This document shows positions 21,406 through 33,424 of a stretch of DNA of 64,000 nucleotides, one piece after another; position 1 is the stretch's first letter, and every line of letters begins with the position of its first letter. A model generated the notes under the pieces. The model was not told the DNA's origin, made no database searches, and worked only from the letters and a program-made list of their open reading frames with translations. The translations under genes were made by a program, and so were the position numbers. The stretch is from Bimuria novae-zelandiae CBS 107.79. Its lineage: Eukaryota > Ascomycota > Dothideomycetes > Pleosporales > Didymosphaeriaceae. The stretch is taken from the NCBI GenBank assembly GCA_010015655.1, contig ML976705.1:70717-134716 (forward strand), given 5' to 3'.

Positions 21406-23613
21406 CGAGGAGCTCGTTTTTAGTGAGTTATATGCCAAGCACCTTTTAGCTTGACAGTGCTTTACTACAACCGCAATTCTTAATATTAATTTATTACATT
21501 CTAGGAGATGAAAGAGGCTACTAAGCGTTATTTTCCTATTATTTTAAAATCATTAAATTCTTATTTTAAATGGTTGTAGTGCCGTGCTGTCAGACGAAAA
21601 ACCTTGGCATAGAGTCGCTCACCGCCTGGCGCACGTCCCCACCTGGCGCCCGAAAATCATCATGTACACTTAAGTCGTTTCAAGGCTCTTAAGACACACA
21701 CAATAGATATAATAATAAGATTTTTAAAAGTAATAGTATTTGTACTAATTATATTAATTTAGCTTATTTAGATTATATAAGAAGCTATTTAGGACGACGT
21801 ATTATATAACTAAAGTGAGACGTAGGTATAACTTTATTCTTTACCTTAATAAAATCCTAAGTAGCTATTAAAGGAGCTACTACTAAAAAAGGCTATAGGC
21901 TCTTTCTCTTACCTCTTTAAGATATTTTAAAGTTATTTTAGCGTTAAGTTTTAAGCTACTAGGCTATACGCTTCTTTTTATAAATAGTAACTTTTTTAGC
22001 TACTTTACGCTAGCGCTTTACTTTTATAAAAGCTTTATTAAAATATTTTTTTAAAGATTTAAGCTTTAGTAGTTTTTTTTTAAGCCTTATAGCTACGCTT
22101 TTCTAGTATTATATAAGCTAATTATTCTAATTATTTTATTTTTACTAAAGCTATACGTCCCTTACTTTTTAAAGTAATTAAAAAACTATTTTACTATTAT
22201 AGTTAAATAGCGCCATACGTAGTAAGGCCTTATTATACTACTTATTAAAATAATTATTTAATCTTTCTCTAATCTAACGCGCTAAGTACTAAGGATAAGA
22301 AGCTACTTAAGCTAAGTTATAAGTACTTTAATAGTAGTTTAAAGTACTTAAGTGTTATATTAAAGTTAAATAAGTTAATACTAATTACTTTAAAAGTTTT
22401 GCGTACAAGCGTAGTATTCTTAAAGGAGGAAGACTAAGTAGTATAAAAGAGTGTAAAGAAGTCGCGTTTCGTGATAGATGTAAGGCCCTGGCCTCTATCT
22501 ATTGGTGCCGTAAGCTCTGCTTTGTACGAGGCTGCAAGCGGAGAAAACATAATAACGTTAAGCGGCTAGAGCGCATAAGTACTATAAGGCAGATATATAG
22601 CTAGGAGGATCTTGTTCTCGTCGTAGTACTATATAAAATCTATTATAATATGCAATCTATAGCTATTTAGTATTAAAAGCTAGTATAATAAGTGCGCCTT
22701 TACTTTTATTTTATAATTAAATGCTTGCTTAAGCTATGCTAGCCCTATATTATTACTTATTTATTTAGTAGGTAAGGCTATAAAGAAAGTCTAATATTTT
22801 AAAGCCTTAAAATCCTATAGCTATATATTTTAAATATTATTATTAATAGCTTAAAAAATTAGCGCTAGCTAAAGCGCAGAACTATTAATATAAATATAAG
22901 TTATAGTAGTAATTTACTTCTAATTACTATTCTATATAATATACTTTAGCTTTTTAACTTATACATACTGCGTGTAAAAACGCGCTTAGTTTTAGATAGT
23001 AGTTTAATTAAAATGCCTTTCTTATTTATATTATACTTATGTTAACTTTTAATTTTATATTACTTAATTTTACGCTTAAAAAGCTTAACGTATAATATAT
23101 ACTTAGTGGTAAAGTTAGCTTTATAGTAATTTTAATTAAGGTTTAATACTTAGTATAAAATAATTTTGCTGTTATATTAGGTAATAAAGTAATTAATTTA
23201 GTTTTTACTATATAGTTTTTAGACTATTTAGGACGCAAAATTTTATATTATAAATTAAAAAAGAGGTAGGCTATATTTATAAAAGTTATTTATATACTCT
23301 ATAAGCTACTTCTCCTGCGTAGTGTTAAGTAATCTATTATTTTATACCTTAGAGACATAGGTCCTTTATATACGTTAAAAGTGCCGTAATAGCGTTAACT
23401 AATTATATTTATATAATTATATATAATTTAAATATTTAAAAGATTCTCTAAGCTTTAGTAAATTTAAAGCTTTAAGAGCTGCCTTAATACCTGCCATGGT
23501 GGATGAGATAGAGCGTTTCGAAGTTTGGATAAAAAATGGTGTTCGCGGGCGCCAGGTAGGGACGTGCGCCTGGCGGTGAGCGACTCTATGACTTACTAAA
23601 AACGAGCTCCTCG
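21406..23613 (-). mobile_element. Fot1/pogo-type DNA transposon, RIP-degraded
   Basis: Terminal inverted repeats start CGAGGAGCTCGTTTTTAG at 21406 and are mirrored at 23613, with TA on both outer sides (21404-21405 and 23614-23615), the target duplication of Tc1/mariner-superfamily elements. The repeat continues inward (AGAGTCGCTCACCGC, GGCGCACGTCCC, CCTGGCGCCCG) for roughly 75 bp, but the left copy is interrupted by a 177-bp nested insertion. On the minus strand just inside the right end the frame reads MAGIKAALKALNLLKLRESF, like the start of the helix-turn-helix region of Fot1/pogo transposases. The interior is TpA-rich with many stops, so the transposase is dead. Without the nested insertion the element would be about 2.03 kb, the usual size for Fot1-like elements. 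Confidence 0.75.
21433..21609. mobile_element. 177-bp MITE nested in the left inverted repeat of the Fot1-like element
   Basis: The insert starts TGCCAAG and ends CTTGGCA, flanked by TA at 21431-21432 and at 21610-21611. Its ends pair for about 38 bp with mismatches: ACTACAACC, TGACAG and CCAAG occur at matching distances on both sides. Comparing the broken left repeat of the host element with its intact right repeat reconstructs the empty site as AGTTATAGAGTCGCT, so the insertion boundaries are exact. It has no coding capacity, and its AT-rich core is consistent with RIP. Confidence 0.8.
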
Positions 23614-23705
23614 TAGGGTCCGTCATACGGGAAGGCGCTGCGCCGCAGAACTAATCAACCAGCCCTGCCCCTCAATATCGCACCTGCAGCTTTCCGCCCC
23701 ATATG

Positions 23706-23711
23706 TATATA
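23706..23711 (+). promoter_or_regulatory. Likely TATA box of the P450 gene
   Basis: TATATA lies about 127 bp before the preferred start codon at 23838 and just 92 bp inside the boundary of the upstream transposon. It overlaps an upstream in-frame ATG (23703), which argues against that ATG being the translation start. Confidence 0.4.
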
Positions 23712-23837
23712 CTTGCCGTAAGACGTTTGTCCCAACATTTTGCCAGCGCGTCCAGTCTCACCGTCTCGCACGTCTCGTTGACCGCGGCTTTTCTGTCAGG
23801 CGCTCGCGGATTCGCGCCCTCGAAGCAAAACTCAGTC

Positions 23838-25580
23838 ATGATTACTGCCATCTTTGTTACCCTTGCGGTGTTGCCCACGACTTTGGTCCTCTGGTCTATG
23901 ATCACGCTGAATGCGAACTTGAAAAAGGCCCGCGCGACAGGCCTACCGATCCTCGTACGCTACATTACGCCAACAAATCCTTTATGGATGGCCTTCGGGA
24001 GCAATCTTGTTCGACTGGCTCGCCGGCTTGGGATTGCCACGGAACGCTTCGATCGTTTCTACCTCTTTGGATGGGACGCCAATGAGAGGTACCGCGTGCA
24101 TCAGGAGTTCGGCGATGTGTTTATATTGGTCTCTCCTGGGGGTAACTGGATCTATATCTCAGACCCTAGGGCTGCATGGGATGTCTTGAAGCGGCCTCGT
24201 GACTTCGGTCGGAACGTTGAACAGCTGGCCGTTCTGAATGTTTACGGGAAGAATTTGTCGACCACTGAAGGTCATGAGTGGCAGAAGCACCGCAAAGTTA
24301 CCGCAGCTACATTTACAGAAAGAAACAATGAACTTGTGTGGCTTTCATCGCTTCGACAAGGACACGAGATGCTTGATTACTGGCTTCACCGCGCTCAACG
24401 GCCCTTCCGGAGCGTCACAGACGACTGCAAGACGTTCACCCTCAACGTGTTAGCGGCCGCCCTCTTTACGAAGCCGTATCCATTCGAGGGACAAGAAGAA
24501 ATGAAGAAGCGCCAAGCTATGTCATCAGATAAACCGGACGACGCTCGTCAATATCGGGATTCGTTCTCGAAGATTCTTCGAGGCATCATCCCTATTGCTA
24601 TCTTCGGTGGGGATACTCTTAGGAACTCGTCATGGATGCCAGCCTCGATGAAGCAAGTGGGTGAAGCGGTGGAGAACTTTCGCTCATACGTGATGAGTAT
24701 GATCGAAGAGGAGCGCAGCAACGTCCAGAAGAACATAACAACTCGGAAGGACCTGGTGTCGGCCCTAGTACGTGCTTCGCTGGCCCAACAGGACGAAGGC
24801 CGCGACATGACGATCACTGAGCAGGACATTATCAGCAATACCTTCGTGTACGGGTTCGCAGGGAATGACACGACTGCCATCACGCTTGCCCATACCATCG
24901 TAAATCTAACCGCCAACCCTGCTGCCCAGGACTGGATCCGAGAGGAGATTCGATACTATTGCAGGGAGGACGACTTCACTCAGTGGCCATACGCTACTTG
25001 GATGAAGCTCAAAAGATGTCAAGCTGTAGTAGTAAGCATTGCTGTCTGCCGGAACTTTCACGCGTTTGCTAACCTCCTTTAGATGGAGACTCTTCGCCTG
25101 TGTCATCCACTTGGATCCTCGTCAAAGCTGACCAAAGACGCATGCACGTTAACAGTAGGAAATAACACGTACACGATACCTCCGAAATCCAATGTTCAAG
25201 TCAATTTTTGTGCACTGCACACCAACACCAGTGTATGGGGCGACACTGCGATGACTTGGGATCCGACGCGCTTCATCGACGCCGCAGATGATAGGGACGT
25301 TCAACCAGAGCAACTTCGCACTTTTCCAGACGGACAGTATATTCCATGGTCGCATGGAGAGCGAGTATGTCCAGGCAAGCGCTTCTCGCAGGTCGAACTT
25401 GCTGCGGTTCTGGCGGTATTGTTCCGGAAACACGGTGTCGAATCAGTGCCGGAGATGGGAGAGTCGCCTGCCGATTCGCAAAAGAGGGCACAGCAAATCT
25501 CTCTTGATATACAGATGACGCTTTTGAACGAGATGTATCAACCGGAAAGGCTAGGTTTGAAGTGGGTGGAGGTGGATTGA
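23838..25580 (+). CDS. Cytochrome P450 monooxygenase
   Basis: Exons 23838-25031 and 25083-25580 (51-bp intron, GTAAGC...CTTTAG) encode 563 residues. The N-terminus (MITAIFVTLAVLPTTLVLW) is a membrane anchor, so the enzyme should sit on the endoplasmic reticulum. The I-helix carries the oxygen-activating FAGNDTT near residue 339. The ExxR motif (E-T-L-R) directly follows the intron near residue 400, and the heme-binding loop is WSHGERVCPGKRFSQVE with the ligand cysteine near 494. The substrate is unknown; the overall look is of fungal P450s used in secondary metabolism or detoxification. The frame is open upstream to an ATG at 23703, which would add 45 residues before the anchor, but a TATA-like box overlaps it, so 23838 is preferred. 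The gene is an isolated, GC-balanced, RIP-free island between two dead Fot1-like elements, and its 5' flank is only about 220 bp long. Confidence 0.87.
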
Positions 25581-25775
25581 GGCAATTCATCGGCGCAAGC
25601 GGAACAAATGTACAATATGGCATTCGCCATCTTTATATTGACATCGAGTACAGTGCTGCTGATGGTAAGAGTAGGGCCACAGTGGTGCTTTCACAAGTGC
25701 CACCACGGCAGTTATTTGCAATTAACAGTGGGGCCAGGATTTAGCGTGACCCATTTGGCTCTACCGTGCCTTGGC
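25581..25775. other. 3' flank of the P450 gene
   Basis: Ordinary sequence between the P450 stop codon and the start of the next transposon fragment. It probably contains the 3' untranslated region; no clear polyadenylation signal was identified. Confidence 0.4.
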
Positions 25776-26140
25776 AGTCAGTGCGCCGCGTCGCAAAAAC
25801 GCGCCGCGCTACAATGAGGCACCCCAATTTTGACGCGCCGCATCTCCACCAATATGGATCCAATTGACGCCGCGATTGAAGCAATTGAAACACGAGGATT
25901 AGCAGAAGATTTCTCGTATAGAAAAATCGCGAAACAATTTGGTGTTGTACGCTCTACCCTGACGCGCCGGCATAAACGCGCCATAGTCGCTTTGCAAGAT
26001 CCTAGTCACAAACACCGAAAACTCAGCCAAGAACAAGAAAAAGGCCTCCTACTATAAATTGAACGCCTTACCAAACGTGGCCTTCCTCCTACACGTCAAA
26101 TGCTACAATGTTTTGCTACCTATAAGCTCGGACCTATACT
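25776..26140 (+). mobile_element. Fot1/pogo-like transposon fragment of a second family (5' end)
   Basis: After a GC-rich leader (AGTCAGTGCGCCGCG...ACGCGCCGCG), which looks like an element terminus, an ATG at 25854 opens MDPIDAAIEAIETRGLAEDF, then SYRKIAKQFGVVRSTLTRRH, the helix-turn-helix start of a Fot1/pogo transposase. The frame meets TAA at 26055, where CAA/Gln is expected, then continues with IERLTKRGLPPTRQML, the next conserved block. Sequence identity to the family stops at about 26140, where unrelated AT-rich DNA begins, so the rest of the element is missing. It is much less mutated than its neighbours. Confidence 0.68.
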
Positions 26141-26788
26141 TTCCGCGCACATAGGGTTCCCGCGCACCCTATTGAAAGCAGCTATATAGTATAGAGTCGC
26201 GATTTTTATTAATAATAATAATTATATTTACTACTTAGTATATATAAACTTAAAAGTAAGTACTGCTACTACTTTTACTACTTTTTTAGTTTCTTTTTTA
26301 GGCGAAGTACTTGCCTGTTAAGCCTTTAAAACTACTACTTAGTCTATAGTAGCCTTAATAGTCTTAACATTACTAAAGTACTTATTTAAGTTTATTTAAA
26401 CGCGCTTTTTAGTATAAGTAATTTTAGTACTATTTAGTTAATATTTAAGTTATTAATTTTTAGCCTTAAGCTAAGCTACCCTAGTATTAGCCTCTATAAT
26501 AGTTTTACTTATCTTACTAAGCACTACGCAAGTGCTTTATAAAAAAGACTCTAATAATAATAGCTACTACTAAGCCTTATATAGAGCCTATAAGCTCTAA
26601 GGTGTATTAAATATTAACTTTAAGGTAGCTAAAGCTTAACTAGTAGGTGGAGGAGTAGCTAGCTAACTAGTTACTTAAGATAAGAGTAGTATAACGTTTA
26701 GGTTATATAGGCAAAGGCTAGTAGCCTTTTAGCTAGCTTAAATAACTTACTCTAAAAGCCCTTATTCTCTAGCTTTATTATATAATAC
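26141..26788. other. RIP-degraded repeat DNA, unclassified
   Basis: AT-rich, TpA-rich sequence that starts with a non-mutated GC-rich stretch (CGCGCACATAGGG...CGCGCACCCTATT, about 26146-26175) resembling a transposon terminus. The minus strand reads through RIP stops into a Leu/Gln-rich frame ending near the LTR, but no family could be named. No partner terminus was found. Confidence 0.4.
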
Positions 26789-27240
26789 TGTTATGAGGCT
26801 CTCACACCTTGTTCCGATCCGGGTTAGGACGGTAAGGTATCGTGGTGCTTCACGGATTATTCAGTAGTATAAGTTGATGCGACACTTAGCGCGGCTAGAT
26901 AATCTAATCTTATAATAAATAAGATAACTATTAGTCTATATAGGAGAACGTACTCGCACAGAAGATATATAAGTTAACTATAAGGAAGGAAACAATAATA
27001 GGAAAGTCGCTACACTATATACTAGCCTATTCCTTCTTCGTAGTCCCGCCAAGGCCCTGTAGTCCTAGGGACTACTATAGTCCTATAGGACTTCCCTTTA
27101 TGCGGGACTTCGTTACGTAACTACTAACTAAGCTACCCCGCGCCTTATTAGGTCCCGTTAACTCTGCTACTTTATTAATAATTACTCTCTTAGCGTAATT
27201 ATCTAGTTTCTTTATCCTTATAGGGTTCGTAGTTGTAACA
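26789..27240 (-). repeat. 3' LTR of chromovirus copy 1
   Basis: It starts TGTTATGAGGCTCTCACACC and ends TTGTAACA on the plus strand. It has the same length (452 bp) as the partner at 33425-33876; the differences are mostly C/T and G/A transitions. Confidence 0.9.
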
Positions 27241-27388
27241 CTATCCCCCTCTTTAAGGTTATTATCCTAATACCTTGCTTCGCTGTGCTATACTATTAGC
27301 GCGTTAGTGCTAATTATTATAAAGGTGCGTCCCCCCGCATTCTAAGACAGGCTATAGCCTCTCCTCAATTCCCCTCGCCTTACTAACT

Positions 27389-27835
27389 ATGCCAAGAACC
27401 CCCTATTTATCCTTAGCAACCCGTCGTGCTCGTACGTAAAAGGTAGAAGCTTAGGGCCTAGAGATAGTGTCTAGTTATAAGCGTTATTAGAAGAAGAAGT
27501 TATAGTATTTTATTAACGCTGCCTTTAGGCAGTGTGCGGGCTATTTCGCTGCCTATGCTAAATATAGTCTATAGATTCCTAAGAAGGATTAAGAGCGTGT
27601 TTAAAAGGAGAAGCGTAAAAAGCGTCTCGCCCTTCTTTAAATAAAAGAGCGTTAAGCTTAGGCTGCTCTTAAGACTACGCGTCTTAAGCGAGAGTTAGTA
27701 AAGATAAAAGAGAAGGAGTATAACTATATCTAGTATAACTTACGCGTTACTAATGCGATTAAGGCGTTAGAGTAATAAGAGAAGAATTTAAAGGATACTA
27801 GCTTTCGCGAACTATTACTACATACACCTCTATAG
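27389..27835 (+). pseudogene. Antisense accessory ORF of chromovirus copy 1
   Basis: Between the chromodomain and the LTR, on the strand opposite to gag-pol, a frame starts at ATG 27389 (MPRTPYLSLATRRART) and runs about 150 codons to a TAG at 27833. All internal stops are TAA or TAG, which RIP makes from CAA, CAG or TGG. The frame reads SSYKRY, then a block with FINAAFRQCAGYFAAYAKYS, then a basic, coiled-coil-like stretch rich in Lys/Arg/Glu. Copy 2 has the same frame at 45230-45695, where the CAGC motif is intact (here one Cys is Tyr and a His is Tyr, both RIP-type changes). Function is unknown. Confidence 0.6.
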
Positions 27836-30800
27836 ACTAACTTAGGCTAGTTATAAGCTAACTTATTTATTTCTTTTAATCCTTTCGTGTCCTTTAACTT
27901 TCCTAAGTTCCTTACTAATCCGGTCGCGGCGCCTTTAGATATTCCTTATAGAACCTTTCTAGTGCTATCTTGTAGTTTATAAGGTTTTATACTAGTTCCT
28001 ACGTATTATGGTTCTCTAGCCATCCTTCCCACTTTACCAGATACTTGTACTAACGCCCGATTTTTTATAGGTCCCTAATAGCTTTAACCTTATACTCCTT
28101 ATCTTTAAGTTCGAGCTAGGTTTCTAGTTCGGCGTCTAGTGGTGCTGGTTCTAATAATAACTTGTAGAAGACCGGGTGGATCCGTGTATTTATAGGTAGC
28201 TATAGTTTAAAATTAACCAGTCCCCTAACCTCTTAGATTTTAAATAGTCCCTTTTAAAAGTTATTTAGTTTTTTACTTAGCTTTATTATCTTAAAATTTT
28301 TTCGTAAGAGGAGGACTCTATCCCCCTCTTTAAAAGTTAGTTCTATAATCCTTTTCTTATTTACTTATCGCGCTATTTATTTATTATGTCGCGCGATGTT
28401 CTCGTGTAGTGTTTTATATAGGTTCTATATAAGTTTAGTCTTATTAGCTACGTTCTTCGTAATGCTCTAGATATCTAATAGATCCCGGTAAGTCGTTGGC
28501 TCACATCCATGGTTGGCGTAATATGGCGAGTACCCCGTAGTCGCCGATCTTGCGCTATTGTATGCCAGCTAGGCCGTTGGCAATAGCTTAACCTAGTTAT
28601 CTTAAAGCTTATTCACATACATCTAGAGATACTATTCTAACGTTTAGTTTATTCGCTTAGTTTAGCTATTTATTTTAAGATAGAAGCTCGTCGTGAGCTT
28701 GTGCTTAATCCCTAATTTAGCTATAAACGTGGTCTAGTATAACAATGTAAATATCTTGGCCCTGTCTATGATAAACTCGTTAGGTTGTCTAACCTGTGAT
28801 ATTAGTTTTTATTTTACTATATAGGCTAGTTCTTCTGCTAACATAGCTTCCTTAATTGGCACAAACCTCGACTCCTTAGTAAGTCGATAGATTATAACTA
28901 AGATTAAGTTATAGGGATCCTTATTCCCTAGTGCTAGTAATGCCAGTAGCTTTACGATAAAGTCTATAGTCACGCTTAACTATAGTCTTAGGGGCGGCTA
29001 TAGTGGTTATAAGAGGCTATAGGGCTTATGTCTCTTAGGCTTATTTTTATAACAGGCTAAACAGTTGCCTAAAACCTTCTATACCGCCTAGCGTAGCCTA
29101 GGGATGGCATATTCGTTCGCGATTTGACGCGTTGTTTTGGTAATCCCTAGGTATCCCTAATCCTTATCTTTATATAGTTTTTTAATTAGCAGCGGAGCTA
29201 TCTGCTCGCTAATCTAGATATAGTTTTAATAGTCCCGTGCTATTAATTTTATGGCTTAGTAAAGATTATACGCTTGGTAATCCTCGTCCTTAAGCCTACT
29301 ATAATCCTGTATCTCTTTTATAGCTAGCCTATAATAGGTAAGATCCGCGCGCCGTGCTTCTAGTGCTAGCACGAGCTATATCTTATTATAGCAAATGGTT
29401 CTATCCTTCGCGTAGGTTAAGATTGTAATATAGTTACTACTATTATCTTCTTTTACGAGATCTAAACGCCTACTAAGCGCGTCTACTATAGCGTTTAAGT
29501 TGCTAGGTAAATAGGTAATGCGGAAGCCAAATTCCGCCATCTATTCTAACTATCTAGCCTATTATTAATTAAGCTTCTTTATAGTTGTAAAGCGCGTAAG
29601 GTTAAGGTAATCTAAAAAGACCTCTATCTAGTGCTTTACTCCTTTAAGCTGCGCTTTCTATTACTTAAAATAGTTAATAATTGCGAGTAACTCCTTGTCG
29701 TAAATCTTATAATTTAGTTCTACTCCTAAGAGCTTGCGTGCGTAATAGAAGACAGGTCTCTATTTACTATTATCGCACTCTTGTAATAATACGGCCCCCA
29801 GCGCATAGTCTAATGCATCCGTGTAGATGCAATATCGCCGCTCTGGGTTGTATATTTATAGTAGGGGTGCCGTTAGGAATAGGCGTTTAAGCTACTTAAA
29901 AGCCACTATTTCTACCTTTTACAGAGGTTGCCATTTCCTTATCTTTATAAGTTCTGTCAACAGAGCGGTTGTCTTTAAGTAGTTCCTAATAAATTTGCGA
30001 TAGAAGTTAGTAAAGCCTAAAAAAGACTAGATATCTTTTACTAATTATAATAGTGGCTATTCTTCTATTATTATAATCTTCTTTAGGTCCATCTTAACAC
30101 CTTCTCGGGATATCACAAATCCCAAATATTCCGTCTTAGTGACATGGAACTCGCACTTCTTGGGGTGTAGGAGTAATTTATACTTTTATAACTTCTATAG
30201 TACTTTACGTACATGTCCTTTGTGCTCTTCTAAGGTTCCGTGTAAGTATATTAAGATATCGTCGAGGTACGCCGTGCAGAATACGTCTAAGTATTTATAT
30301 AGTACTTAATTTATTAACTCCTAGAAGGTTACTAGTGCGTTAGTTAGCCCTATAGGCATAACTATGTACTCGAAAAGGCCATATCGTGTGTAGAACGCCG
30401 TTTTCCACTTGTACCCTTTCGCAATTCGAATCCTGTAGAATCCATTCTAGACGTTGAATTTCGTGAAGTATTTAGCTCCTCGGAGTCTATCTATAAGCTC
30501 CGTTATTAGTGGTAACGGGTAGCGATTCTTAATCATCACGGCGTTTAGCTATCTATAATCTACATAGAGTCGCAGCCTGCCGTCTTTTTTGTAAATAAAG
30601 AGTATAGGGAAGGCTATAAGACTCTAACTAGGCTGCCATTTCCCTAAGCGTAGATTCTTTTATATTAGCTCTTTTAACTCTTTTTCTTATTTGTAGGTGA
30701 GGGGCCTTAAGCGTTCTAGCCGTAGCTTAGCTCCCTCTACTAGTGGTATCTCGTAATCCCACTCCTTATATTTAGGTAGGATAGTCTCGTCGTATTCCTT

Positions 30801-33424
30801 AAATAGGTTTACGAATTCCTTATATTCTTCCGGCAGACTAGGGTTATCTAGGACTATCTTAGTCTTCTAGACCTATATACAGTGCACCCGCCCTAGGTGT
30901 TACTTTAAGATCCTGTCTATCTTATATACTAATATTTCTTATATCCTAAATAGTTAACTCCTTTTTCTTGCCTAAGGTTAGGGAGTTTCCCTCCTACTAG
31001 GGCTCGCCTAAGCCTTCGCTAGTAGGTCCCGGGGAAGGATCATTCGTTTAATTTAGTCTATTTGTGGATTGTGTTGTTCTAGCCATTTGTATCTAACGAT
31101 AGCTTTAATATCTCCTATCTCCGCGATAGTGAAGACGTGTTAGCTCTCTAGGCCTTCTATGTTAACTTGTACCGGCGCCGTCTTAAGGCATAGCTAACCA
31201 TTACTGTATTCTTATGATTAGGTCCTGTCCGCGAGTCCTATTTATAGCGGTGTTTTCTTATTATAATATAGCATATTATACTTCTTGACTACTTACGGGG
31301 TGATTAGACACGCGTCTGCCCCTAGGTTAATTAGTGCTATAACACGATGTCCATGCACTGTAATGTCTTTAATTAAGCGCTTTTTAACTTGGCGAGTGTC
31401 TACTTAATAAGCTATAATAATTGCACTATTACTAGTGTGGCTCGTTGCCTAGTAACAATCTAGTTTTTTAAATTATTAGACCCTTTGTCCAAGGTTTTAG
31501 GCTAACTAGCGTCGGCTTTCTTAATCTAGTCCTAGACCTTAGATAGCTTAGAGACTTCCTTAATTTAGTACTACTTATATTGCTATTAATACAAGGCGTA
31601 AGTCTCTTCAATCCTATTAGATTTGTATACTTTTTAATTCCCATGTTGCGGGTAATTTGGAGTAAGGCATTCGTTCTAGGCTAATGTATTATGCCCTGGA
31701 TAGCTATCTAAGGAGGCTACCTCTTCCTACAGGCTTAGGTGTGCAAAGCACTATAGGTTATATTATTCTTACTTAATTAATAAGTAGTTCGCGTCTCTTC
31801 TTAGCTATATATTCCTTATTATCGTGCTAGTGTCGCGGGGGTCTAAGCCCTAAGGAAACTAGCCTGTTTCGAACTTCTATTGCCTGTGTAGCTTACAGGT
31901 AATATCAAAATATTAATGCTAACTATTCTATTTATAGTGCTTAGCCTAATAGGCTAAAAAGTGCTTATAGTAATTATTAGGCACGCTGCACTGGCTCTGC
32001 TTTAGCCTATAGTGTTCCGAACCTCCTAGAAAATAGGAGGCCCTAACTCTAGCCTTAAAGTGTTGTCGGCATCCTTTACGCGTGCATTGCCACCATTTGG
32101 CGTATTTATATCGTTCCTATATCGTAATCTAGCGTAGGTATTATTTTGGGCGCCCCTATAGTTTCTTTACTAACTAGTAGGCGTCCCATGCGTGTGCCCC
32201 TTAGACGATTACTTTTACCTCACACTAAGACAATTAATGTAGCGCACTACTGCACATCCAGTAGGTGTCGTTAGCTAGTCTTTAAAAGATCTAGTACTTA
32301 GGAAGGGTCTTTCGTTCCTCTTCCTCTTTTATTAGCTCCAGGATCTCCTGCGTAAGATCCACTCCGTTGGCTTCTGCCGGCGTAAGGGTGGTCATAGCCA
32401 CTTATAGGAGGTTAGTTATATTAACCTTAGTCTCCTAATTGTTGCAGTCTTTAGCGAAGTAGCCTAGCTTGCTATATTAGAGGTAGGCTTTATCTTTAAA
32501 CCTCTATTCTCGCTCTTCCTACAAGATGCTATTCTTGCCCTAGTAACTTTTCTTTAGTCTATACGGCTATTTTCCCTTGCTGTTCTTCTTTTTGTACTAT
32601 TAGGCTTTATTAGTTATAATAACATCTCCGTCCTGGTCTCTTCCTGCGGGCCTGGATTAATTCTCTTTTCTAGTAAGTAGCCTAGTACTATGCTGTTTTT
32701 CTAGCTTACGTTTGTATAGGCAATTATCTACTTTAATTACATCGTTAATAAGTTCTTCTAGGTTGTCTACTTTTCCTTAGTGGACCAATTCGTCTTTAAC
32801 CGATTCTTTTAGTCTATTATAGTAGGTAATTATAAGTGGGGCTTCTCCCTATCCTTTAAGTTCTGCCATAATCTATTTAAACTCTAGTGTATAGAGTACT
32901 GCCGATTTCTCCTAACGTAGGCGCTGGAGGCGTATTTCGGCTTAATGTCCTTTATTAATAGTGCCAAATATTCCTTTTACGGCCTTGCGAAAAGACTCCT
33001 AGTCCTTAAAGGCGTCTTTAGTAGCGTCTAAACTATAATCCTCTAATTTGCTATTCTCGAGGAAATTATTAATTATTAGTCTAGCCTATATAGCTGCCTT
33101 GTCTTGCATGTTTATGTAGGTAACTAAAATCTTATCTTATTCTGTATTAAACTTTCCTAGGTTATAATAGATAAATAGTTCTATCTGGGTTAAGAACGTT
33201 CCTGGGTGACCCTTTCCTAAATAGGGTTCGGGCTTTAGGACCTTTAGTTAATGTTTCGCATTTTCTTATTAGCTTATCTTTTCGCTTATCTAGTTAATAA
33301 TTTCCTGTAACTAGGCTATCTAAGCCGCTTGTTTAATAACTATCTCTTCTAGGGTCTTTTCCTTAGGTGCCGGAGCTGTGGTGGTCGAACTAGGTCCTGC
33401 TATTATACCATAGGGTAGTTAAAG

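Noticed and set aside
23703..23837. Earlier P450 start codon at 23703
   Set aside because: It overlaps a TATATA box and would place 45 polar residues before the membrane anchor.
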